From a virus: a stretch of 64,000 bases of DNA. This document shows positions 52,705 through 60,015 of this stretch, piece by piece. The position numbers and the translations under genes are program-made. The DNA is taken from positions 32,745-96,744 of the IMG/VR virus record IMGVR_UViG_3300030419_008098. The stretch is one strand, 5' to 3'. The notes below the pieces were generated by a model. It searched no databases, had not been told where the DNA came from, and saw nothing but the letters and a program-made list of their open reading frames with translations. Numbering within the stretch: the stretch's first letter is position 1; the number at the start of each line of letters is the position of its first letter.

Positions 52705-53301
52705 TTGTTATTCTATTTAATATCTGGCACTATGAGTTTGTCTTTATATAAGCCTAATGCCAAAAACACGGGAGCGGGATTCAGTTTTCAGATTGGATTG
52801 AACCACAAAACCGGAGAAAGCGTCTTGTATGTCAAGGCCATTAAACAACACAGTTGGGATTCCACTAAAAAACAAGGTTATTTCCAAAAAAATATTGGCA
52901 ATCCCGACAAAAACATCACGATTAAGTTCAATGAGTACGAAATTGGTAATTTAATTTATTCTTTACGGTCTCGGGTGGAATATACAACCTTCCACACCTT
53001 CAATGACGACAAAACTATAATTAAACTCGCCCCCTGGGACAGAAAAGCTAAAAAATCCGTAAAAAACGAAGAAACTGGGGCCTGGGAAGACGAATGGATC
53101 ACGGTTCCCTCCCATGCCCTCTCCTTTAACAGAAACGGTAATCAACTTTTCGGTATAACTATTGATCCCGGAGAAGCCGCAACCATTACAGAGTACCTTA
53201 AGGTGGTTTTAAAGCGTATTTTTCACGAAAGAGCTGACAAACAAATACGTGACATAAAAAAAGGCCAAAATTCCACTAATAGCGAAGATGTACCCTTTTA
53301 A
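52705..53301 (+). CDS. Probable single-stranded DNA-binding protein
   Basis: 198 residues. A beta-rich core (LYVKAIKQHSWDSTKKQGYF, ITIKFNEYEIGNLIYSLRSR) with a long C-terminal helix (EYLKVVLKRIFHERADKQ) is followed by a polar linker ending SEDVPF. The tip matches the acidic Asp-Asp-x-Pro-Phe tail through which bacterial SSBs recruit partners. The core resembles whirly-like ssDNA-binding folds more than the OB fold, but this is judged by eye. Its end overlaps the next start by one base (TAATG). Confidence 0.6.
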   Translation: MLFYLISGTMSLSLYKPNAKNTGAGFSFQIGLNHKTGESVLYVKAIKQHSWDSTKKQGYFQKNIGNPDKNITIKFNEYEIGNLIYSLRSRVEYTTFHTFNDDKTIIKLAPWDRKAKKSVKNEETGAWEDEWITVPSHALSFNRNGNQLFGITIDPGEAATITEYLKVVLKRIFHERADKQIRDIKKGQNSTNSEDVPF

Positions 53302-55220
53302 TGAAAAAGAAAAAACTACTTTACCACAGTAATCACTGCAAAGCTTTTACCGGCTTTGGCAAAAACGCCAAAAATATTCTCAAATACCTCCATAAAACCG
53401 GAAAATATGAAATTGTAGAGGCTTCGAATGGTATAGTTTTTGGTGATCCTAAATTAGAGAAAATGCCATGGAAAACCATTGGCACGATTCCTAAAGACCC
53501 CCAAGTCCAGCAAGAATGGAACCGGGATCCCGGCAAGGGAAGGCTTATGGCATACGGTGGGGCGCTCATTGACCAAATAATTAAGGAAGAAAAACCAGAT
53601 ATTTATCTCGGGGTAGAGGATATCTGGGCTTTTAACACTTTCTGGGATAAAAAGTGGTGGAATAAAGTTAACTGCATGGTGTGGACAACCCTGGACAGTT
53701 TACCCATCCTCCCCGAAGCCGTGGCCGCCGCTCCTAAAATTAAAAATTACTATGTTTGGGCGTCGTTTGCCGAGACCGCTTTAAATAAACTAGGTCACGA
53801 TCACGTAAAAACGCTGCGAGGGTCACTAGATACCGATATATTCAAACGTCTCCCCGACGAACATAGAAATCAATTACGCACTAATTACAATTTATCTAAA
53901 GATGATTTTATTATCGGGTTTGTGTTTCGAAATCAATTACGAAAAAGCGTTCCTAATATCTTAGATGGCTTCAAACTCTTTTTAGAAAAAGAACCCAACT
54001 CTAACGCAAAACTACTTCTCCATACTCATTGGGGAGAAGGGTGGGATATCCCGCGCTTGCTCAATGAGAAAGATATAGCCCCCGAAAACATCCTCACTAC
54101 TTACTTCTGTCAAAAATGTCAATCTTATGAAATCAAACCCTTTATGGGTCAAGGTCAAAACTGCCGTTTTTGCGGAGGCGAAAAAACCCAAAACACTACT
54201 AATGTAGGAAGCGGGGTAAGTGATGAGCAATTAAATGAAGTTTATAACCTTATGGATGTTTATTGCCACCCCTTCACTAGTGGTGGCCAAGAAATTCCAG
54301 TTCAAGAAGCTAAATTAACAGAACTTATCACACTAGTCACCAATTACAGCTGCGGAGAAGATAGTTGTTCGCCGGAAAGCGGTGGACTTCCCTTAGATTG
54401 GGCCGAATATCGCGAGCCAGGGACTCAATTTATTAAAGCGAGCACCTCAGCTACGAGTATTTTACGACAGTTGAGCAAAGTCTACAAAATGAAAGACGCA
54501 AAAAAGCGTAGTCTAGAAAAGAAATCTAGAAAATGGGTTCTAGATAACTTCTCTATTCCTGTCATCGGCAGTAAATTAGAAGAAATTTTGGATAAAATGC
54601 CCGCCATAGACTGGGATTTCGACTTTAAAGAACCCCTCCGAGACACAAAATACACACCCCCGCCAATTGAAAGCGACAGTGAGTGGATTATAGATATTTA
54701 TGCCAATGTTTTACGCATGACGGTGGATGAAAACGACCAGGGACACAAACACTGGATGGCAGCCTTAGCTCAAGGCAAAACTCGAGACACTATTTTAGAC
54801 TTTTTTCACCAAACTGCAGCCAAGGAAAATGAAGAAATAGATAAAGAAAGCAAACAAAAAGATCTTCAAGAACTCATTGATGACGATAAAGAAAAACGTC
54901 TTATTGTAGTAATGCCGGGAACCATCGGAGATGTCTACATGTCCACCTCCATTCTTCCTTCCCTGGCCAAACTATATCCAGAATATGCAATCTATTATTC
55001 CACCAAGCCAGAATACTTTGATATCTTAAACGGCAATCCCTATATCCATAAAGTCCTGCCTTTTCATGAACAATTTAATGATTTGCTTTATCTGGAAGGC
55101 CGGGGAGACCATCCAGGCTTTTTTGATATTGCCTTTTTACCCACTATAGGAACTCAGCGAATGTTTAACTATCAACATAACGCGCAAGATAGAATAGAAT
55201 TTGATTTATGCACCTCGTAG
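53301..55220 (+). CDS. Multidomain glycosyltransferase: GT-B with zinc ribbon, DUF4214, N-half of GT9
   Basis: 639 residues. About 1-435 is a group 1 GT-B enzyme (LLYHSNHCKAFTGFGKNAKN at the start, FRNQLRKSVPNILDGFKLFL, and HPFTSGGQEIPVQEAKL as donor site). A zinc ribbon (C270, C273, C288, C291) is inserted between two strands of its donor domain. About 460-508 matches DUF4214 (IDIYANVLRM...GHKHWMAALAQG...FF). From about 533 a GT9-type N-terminal domain begins (LIVVMPGTIGDVYMSTSIL), but the frame ends at 639 just where the second GT9 half should follow; that half is encoded in the next, overlapping frame. Confidence 0.8.
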   Translation: MKKKKLLYHSNHCKAFTGFGKNAKNILKYLHKTGKYEIVEASNGIVFGDPKLEKMPWKTIGTIPKDPQVQQEWNRDPGKGRLMAYGGALIDQIIKEEKPDIYLGVEDIWAFNTFWDKKWWNKVNCMVWTTLDSLPILPEAVAAAPKIKNYYVWASFAETALNKLGHDHVKTLRGSLDTDIFKRLPDEHRNQLRTNYNLSKDDFIIGFVFRNQLRKSVPNILDGFKLFLEKEPNSNAKLLLHTHWGEGWDIPRLLNEKDIAPENILTTYFCQKCQSYEIKPFMGQGQNCRFCGGEKTQNTTNVGSGVSDEQLNEVYNLMDVYCHPFTSGGQEIPVQEAKLTELITLVTNYSCGEDSCSPESGGLPLDWAEYREPGTQFIKASTSATSILRQLSKVYKMKDAKKRSLEKKSRKWVLDNFSIPVIGSKLEEILDKMPAIDWDFDFKEPLRDTKYTPPPIESDSEWIIDIYANVLRMTVDENDQGHKHWMAALAQGKTRDTILDFFHQTAAKENEEIDKESKQKDLQELIDDDKEKRLIVVMPGTIGDVYMSTSILPSLAKLYPEYAIYYSTKPEYFDILNGNPYIHKVLPFHEQFNDLLYLEGRGDHPGFFDIAFLPTIGTQRMFNYQHNAQDRIEFDLCTS

Positions 55221-56371
55221 AACAATATGCCTTAAGTTGTGGAGTGAAAATTGACACTCCTTTTGTAGAAACTAGTTATTTTCCTCTTCCTTTTGAAAAA
55301 TATGTAGTAGTTCACCCGAGCAGTGGAATGGGGGCTAAAAACTACGACTACTATAAAGATGTTATTGAATTATGCCTCCCGAGTTTTGCAGAAAATAATA
55401 TAAAAATAGTTCAAATAGGCGGTCCCAAGGACGACCCTTTACCCTTTTGCTACCACACCCAAGGAAGCACTACCTTAAATCAGGTTTTTTATTTAATTAA
55501 GAATTCTCTTCTTTTATTTGGAAACGATTCCTTTAGTGCCCATGTTGCCGGAGGATTTAATAAAAAAAGTGTCTCTCTTTATAGTAACTTATTTCACGAA
55601 TGCTGTAAACCTTATTGGGGAAACCCCAAGGATCAAGTATTTATCCAGGCGGATCGCAAAGGCCTTAAGCCCTCCTTCTCGGCTGAAGAATCTACAAAAA
55701 CTGTTAACAATATTTATCCCGAAGAAGTAGCTAGAAATATTTTAAAACTTTTAAATTTAAAAAACAATTTAAAGGCTTACTCCACTTTACATATAGGCTC
55801 CACTTATAGTCAACCGATCCTAGAAGTAATTCCGGACTTTGCTCCTGTCGGAGGGTTGGTTCCTGCCGATACAGGGATTAATGTACGCCTTGATTATTTA
55901 CACAACCCTGAAATTGCGGCGCAATGGTGTTTTAATTATAAAACCCATCTAGTAATTAAAGAACCCATAGAAATTAAGTTTCTAGAGGCAGTAAAACAGA
56001 ACATTGTTAAAATAACTGTTGAACTTAATGATTCCTTTTCCGAGAATTACATTCGCAAACTGCGCAATTTAGGGATTGCAGTGGAATTGTTTGCTCCCGA
56101 CAATAACCAATTAATGGAAACGAGAGTTGAGTTCATTGATTGGGATGTAGAGAAATTAGACTTTCCTGAGAAAAAAGACCTTGACTTTATAGATGATATA
56201 TGCGATAATACGTATTATAAAAGCTCGAAAACCCTTCTGTCTCACGGCAAACAATACTCCAGTAAGGCTGCATGGGAAGCTAGAGAATCCAAAAGTAAAT
56301 ACGAACCAATCATAGATAGTGAATCCTTCTGGAAAGAATCGCAATATTTTAGAATCTATAATCAGGAATAA
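55208..56371 (+). CDS. C-terminal half of the GT9 domain plus an unknown domain
   Basis: 387 residues starting at ATG 55208, 13 bases inside the previous gene and in the -1 frame relative to it. Residues 1-190 read as the missing second half of a GT9 enzyme: EKYVVVHPSSGMGAKNYDYY, IKIVQIGGPKD, the donor strand LLLFGNDSFSAHVAGGFNKK and KPYWGNP. About 195-387 is a further alpha/beta domain I do not recognise. Either two subunits are made by coupled translation, or a -1 frameshift yields one chain of about 1020 residues, or an indel split an original single gene. Confidence 0.72.
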   Translation: MHLVEQYALSCGVKIDTPFVETSYFPLPFEKYVVVHPSSGMGAKNYDYYKDVIELCLPSFAENNIKIVQIGGPKDDPLPFCYHTQGSTTLNQVFYLIKNSLLLFGNDSFSAHVAGGFNKKSVSLYSNLFHECCKPYWGNPKDQVFIQADRKGLKPSFSAEESTKTVNNIYPEEVARNILKLLNLKNNLKAYSTLHIGSTYSQPILEVIPDFAPVGGLVPADTGINVRLDYLHNPEIAAQWCFNYKTHLVIKEPIEIKFLEAVKQNIVKITVELNDSFSENYIRKLRNLGIAVELFAPDNNQLMETRVEFIDWDVEKLDFPEKKDLDFIDDICDNTYYKSSKTLLSHGKQYSSKAAWEARESKSKYEPIIDSESFWKESQYFRIYNQE

Positions 56372-56373
56372 CG

Positions 56374-57135
56374 ATGCCGCGTCCTAAAAAAAATCCTACC
56401 GTTGAGATTAATAACTCAACGGGACCTTCAACCTTTCTCCGTGACGAGCATGGGTTGCTTCAAAACGTCCAATACACTTTTAATGAGGATGGCTCTGTTA
56501 ATTGGAGAGCTATGATTAAAAACGAACACCTCTTCCCTAACAGGGCTTGGTTTGAATCGCGAGGAAAGGACGTCCCTCACAGCACAGAAGGCCTTAAAGA
56601 CCACCAGCTTCTCATTAAATTAAGCGGAATCAAAGAATTGGCTCGTTTGCGTGGGTTTTCCTCTGTTTCTTTTAAGTCCGAGAAATGCGAAGAGCATCAC
56701 GTTGCCGTAAATTGCACCATGAATTTTATCCCTAATTATGAAACTTGTGGGGAAGAGGTTAGCTTTCAAGACATGGCAAACGCCACCTTGGAAAATACTA
56801 GTAGTTTCGCGACTAAGTTTTTAGAAACCATTGCTTGCAACCGCGCTTTTGTGCGTTGTGTTCGCAATTTCCTCAATGTCCACATTGTTGGTGATGACGA
56901 AATAGATAAATCCGACAAACCTCCAGCAGTGGGAAAAAAGCAAAACCTTAATTCTCTTTCTCCTTATGGTGTTTTGGAAAAACAATTCGGAACCTTTGAT
57001 GACTTCAAGGTTAAACTTCGCGAACTCTGGTCTACAAAACAATATAAAAACGATGCCGTTAAGCAATGGTCTGACTTTTCGGATATACCGGCTAAAGAAG
57101 CTCGTATCTTAATTGGGTTAATTAATTCAGAATAG
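56374..57135 (+). CDS. Conserved phage protein, possible DNA-binding
   Basis: 253 residues. The N-terminus MPRPKKNPTVEIN is basic and AT-hook-like. The central domain (about 70-165) contains KLSGIKELARLRGFSSVSFK and TSSFATKFLETIACNRAFVR. It is rich in Cys (7), which is unusual for a cytosolic enzyme. I believe similar proteins occur in marine T4-like phages, and single-strand annealing or recombination mediation is a loose guess. It starts two bases after the split glycosyltransferase ends. Confidence 0.55.
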   Translation: MPRPKKNPTVEINNSTGPSTFLRDEHGLLQNVQYTFNEDGSVNWRAMIKNEHLFPNRAWFESRGKDVPHSTEGLKDHQLLIKLSGIKELARLRGFSSVSFKSEKCEEHHVAVNCTMNFIPNYETCGEEVSFQDMANATLENTSSFATKFLETIACNRAFVRCVRNFLNVHIVGDDEIDKSDKPPAVGKKQNLNSLSPYGVLEKQFGTFDDFKVKLRELWSTKQYKNDAVKQWSDFSDIPAKEARILIGLINSE

Positions 57136-57137
57136 TG

Positions 57138-57455
57138 ATGGCCTACGTCCTCCTGTCCTGCATAGGCCTGATGTGCATATTGCGCTATGGCTCCATTTTT
57201 AATTGGCCTCGAGATCTTCTGTCGTCCCGTAGTGAAATTTTTGAGGGTTTATTTGATTGTAGTTTATGCCTTGGGTTTTGGTGTGGAATTATAGTGGCGG
57301 GGATTATGTATTTTATAAAGTGGGACCTAAATTATTGTCTTTTACCTTTTGCCTCCGCAGCTATATGTTGGCTTTTCGATGCAATAATTAGAATTTTGCA
57401 GTTGGCCGAAACCTTTTTAAATAATAAAAAAATCCCCCCGAGACCTAGAAAATAA
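57138..57455 (+). CDS. DUF1360-like membrane protein, paralogue 2
   Basis: 105 residues from ATG at 57138 (a GTG at 57135 is possible). CIGLMCILRYGSIFNWPRDL and FDCSLCLGFWCG match the protein at 38196-38510 over the whole length, including the CxxCxGFW motif. An extra Cys is present after the motif and a Pro/Arg-rich tail at the end. Its function is not known. The two copies are 19 kb apart in different operons, so they may serve different partners. Confidence 0.75.
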   Translation: MAYVLLSCIGLMCILRYGSIFNWPRDLLSSRSEIFEGLFDCSLCLGFWCGIIVAGIMYFIKWDLNYCLLPFASAAICWLFDAIIRILQLAETFLNNKKIPPRPRK

Positions 57456-57521
57456 TAAACTAGTTTAAATAGAAAACAAACCCCTGATTCCTTATTATAG
57501 AGGGAACACTACCATTAAGTT

Positions 57522-58361
57522 ATGTCCTTTCCCTCTTCGCCTTCCGAATGTTGCCCTACAGGGTCGGGGTGTATTACAGATTTTCTTTCTGGGGCTGGGG
57601 GAGTTAGTGGATTTAATTTTATTGTTCAAAATAGCCCCTTTCGCACCGGAACAACAGGGAGTGACAGTTGTTGCGACGTTTTATGTTCTGGATTTGAAAG
57701 AATAGATTACGTTAAAGACGGGAGTATTGCTTACGTTAGCATTTATGACGGGGCTGGAGGATATATAGAAAACGCTAGCGGCTCAAGTGGCATTACGTAC
57801 ACCCCTACCACCATGCGAGCTGCCCCCAATACCTGTTGCGAACAACCCCCTACCTTCAACCCGCTCCCTTGTGTCTGCACGGAAATGTATACTTGGTCCC
57901 TTACTTGTACCTATGAGGGAACCACCACACCCTCCCCCATGACTTATACGGCTACTTGCGCATGTTGTATTTCCGGATACAACAATAATTGCGCACCCTT
58001 CCTTTGGAATACTGATACTTGTAAGTTTACCGGACTTTTGTATGACAATGACGGTTATTCTATCTCCACTCTAGCAGGGAGTGGGGAAATATATTTTGAT
58101 CCCTGCAAAAACAAATGGGTGCTGTCTACCTCATGGCCAGGTAGTGCCAATCAATGGCCCGGCGGTGTTTCACTTTTTGCGGATGTTTTAACATGCACCG
58201 GTTTGGGGGAAGGGAGTTTTGAACAACCAGGAAACTTGCCTTACGGTGTTTTTCATGGGGAAGGGGGAGGACTTCCTAGCGGCACAATCTGCTACGAGAG
58301 AGCGGATTGCGGCGCCCCCCGTCCCCCAGATTTTCCAAGCACTTCCAAGGACTGTAGATAA
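57522..58361 (+). CDS. Cys-rich probable virion protein
   Basis: 279 residues with 21 Cys, including CC pairs at SECCPTG, DSCCDVL, NTCCEQ and CACC. Gly/Ser/Thr/Pro-rich with no charge clusters and no signal peptide. The style is that of the 1131-residue protein at 59999-63394, which also uses GSGC units, so the two may be parts of one structure. If assembled in the reducing cytoplasm, the Cys might bind metal or form disulfides after release. It is transcribed with the following sulfotransferase, with no gap. Confidence 0.65.
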   Translation: MSFPSSPSECCPTGSGCITDFLSGAGGVSGFNFIVQNSPFRTGTTGSDSCCDVLCSGFERIDYVKDGSIAYVSIYDGAGGYIENASGSSGITYTPTTMRAAPNTCCEQPPTFNPLPCVCTEMYTWSLTCTYEGTTTPSPMTYTATCACCISGYNNNCAPFLWNTDTCKFTGLLYDNDGYSISTLAGSGEIYFDPCKNKWVLSTSWPGSANQWPGGVSLFADVLTCTGLGEGSFEQPGNLPYGVFHGEGGGLPSGTICYERADCGAPRPPDFPSTSKDCR

Positions 58362-59144
58362 ATGTTAATCTACACTCCTATTGAGAAATGCAAAACCGTT
58401 ATTTGTAGTTCTCCCAAATGCGCTTGCCAAACTATTTCTCGGTTAACTTTAAGACTTTTTACCCACCCCTTTTTTAATACCTACCACTTGGGAGCGCCTT
58501 CCGCAAACCCCGACCACCTAAAAGCTCAACAAAAACAATTTACTACCGTCGTCGACCCCTCTTTTAAGAAAATTATTACAACCCGCCACCCCTTAAAACG
58601 GATTTTGAGTTGTTATAATTACATGATCTTAGGATTGCATTCTTATACGCAAGCGAAAAGTGGAGAAAAATGGTTTAAATCTCCTCTGGAAAAATTTACG
58701 GGGAGACCGTTATGTAGCACGACTTTTACGGAATTTATAGATTATATATTAAAAACCCCTGACAACTTACGAGATATTCATTTTTCTACTCAATCGTTTT
58801 TAGCAGAAGATATAAATTTCGATAAAATAATTAGGCTAGAAAACTTTATTGAAGACTTTGAAAATGCCATAACCGATTTAAAACTCCCAGTTGTTCTCCC
58901 AAAACAAATCCAAAGAAATAAAACTAATTACGCCCACTTTAATACCAGCGAACTTACTGAAGAAATTTTAGAAAAAATATATACTATTTACGAGCAAGAT
59001 TTTAAAAAATTCAACTATGCACCCATTAGCCTCCTAGAAATTAAAGAGTATATAAATTCTAAATCCATAGCGGGGCCCGTTCACCAAGGACGCTTAACCC
59101 ATAAATCCCGAGAGTTTAAAAATGAAGGTGTATTGTTTTTATAA
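58362..59144 (+). CDS. Sulfotransferase 3
   Basis: 260 residues. VICSSPKCACQTISRLTLRL is the 5' PAPS loop and IITTRHPLKRILSCYNYM the 3' phosphate motif. DKIIRLENFIEDFENAI near the end is typical of Sulfotransfer_2. It starts at the stop of the Cys-rich virion gene and its end overlaps the GT77-like gene by 23 bases. That order (virion protein, sulfotransferase, glycosyltransferase) hints that the neighbouring virion protein carries a sulfated glycan; this is inference. Confidence 0.85.
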   Translation: MLIYTPIEKCKTVICSSPKCACQTISRLTLRLFTHPFFNTYHLGAPSANPDHLKAQQKQFTTVVDPSFKKIITTRHPLKRILSCYNYMILGLHSYTQAKSGEKWFKSPLEKFTGRPLCSTTFTEFIDYILKTPDNLRDIHFSTQSFLAEDINFDKIIRLENFIEDFENAITDLKLPVVLPKQIQRNKTNYAHFNTSELTEEILEKIYTIYEQDFKKFNYAPISLLEIKEYINSKSIAGPVHQGRLTHKSREFKNEGVLFL

Positions 59145-60015
59145 TTCTCACTATGAAAAACTTTACCATCTCTTTAGGGATTCTTTATTAAGTTTAAAAG
59201 AGGGATTTGAGTTAAAGTCTCTCAAAACAGAAGAAGACTTTCCCTATTTAGACACGGGATATACCATGCAGCATGGTAAGTATAAAATCCAATTTATAAT
59301 TAACGCAATCAAGGAGAACCTAGGAGAGTCGATTGTATTTTGCGATGTAGATATTAAATTTTTTAACCCCTTTAAACTTTCACTTCAAAAAGTTTTAAAA
59401 AGGGTCGACGTAGCTTTTCAGGCCCAATATTCAGAACGACGCCCTAGGCGCCCCGGCTTGCCCCCTTTTGATCTTAACGGCGGTTTTATGGCTATTAACT
59501 GCAACCCCACCACTTTGGAGTTTTTTAAAAATGTACTTAAAGTAAATGACGCTAAAACCATTATAGAAAAAGCGTTATTTGTGAATTTACATTTAGTTAA
59601 ACACGAACTTCTCAGTATTAAATTTGCCAGCCTAACTAACGGAGGGGTAGGAGAGTACCACGATCAAATTTATCTCCTTCATGCCAATGTTCACGATGCC
59701 AGCCCTCGGTTAATTAAAAAAATGAATCGAGTAATGAAACGCACTAAAGAAAGCTTAAATGGCAATCGACCTCTCAGCGACAAACGAACTCAACGCCAAA
59801 TAGAACTACAAGGAAACAAAAAGGTGATTGAACAATTTGTAAAAAATGATTGTAAAAATTACAAAAACCAAGAGATAGGGGTGGATTGCGATGACTTCTG
59901 GGTAAAATACAACCAAGAACTCAACGGCCCCGGATGCCGAGGGTGCTTTCAGCGTAAAGTTATAAAAAAATATGCGGATTTAGCTCGCGCTTATTTACTT
60001 ACTCAAAAGGCTTAA
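59122..60015 (+). CDS. GT77-like nucleotide-sugar transferase with a C-terminal Cys motif
   Basis: 297 residues. IQFIINAIKENLGESIVFCD leads to the metal strand FCDVDIKFFNPF (Asp-Val-Asp), then FDLNGGFMAINCNP and LLHANVHDASP (metal His), as in the GT77-like protein at 31310-31969. A basic linker is followed by a separate C-terminal unit from about 235 with four Cys: one in VKNDCK, one 13 residues later, and CRGC (CxxC) followed by KKYADLARAYLL. The same unit forms a free-standing 72-residue protein at 63438-63656. It overlaps the convergent giant fibre gene by 17 bases. Confidence 0.75.
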   Translation: MKVYCFYNSHYEKLYHLFRDSLLSLKEGFELKSLKTEEDFPYLDTGYTMQHGKYKIQFIINAIKENLGESIVFCDVDIKFFNPFKLSLQKVLKRVDVAFQAQYSERRPRRPGLPPFDLNGGFMAINCNPTTLEFFKNVLKVNDAKTIIEKALFVNLHLVKHELLSIKFASLTNGGVGEYHDQIYLLHANVHDASPRLIKKMNRVMKRTKESLNGNRPLSDKRTQRQIELQGNKKVIEQFVKNDCKNYKNQEIGVDCDDFWVKYNQELNGPGCRGCFQRKVIKKYADLARAYLLTQKA

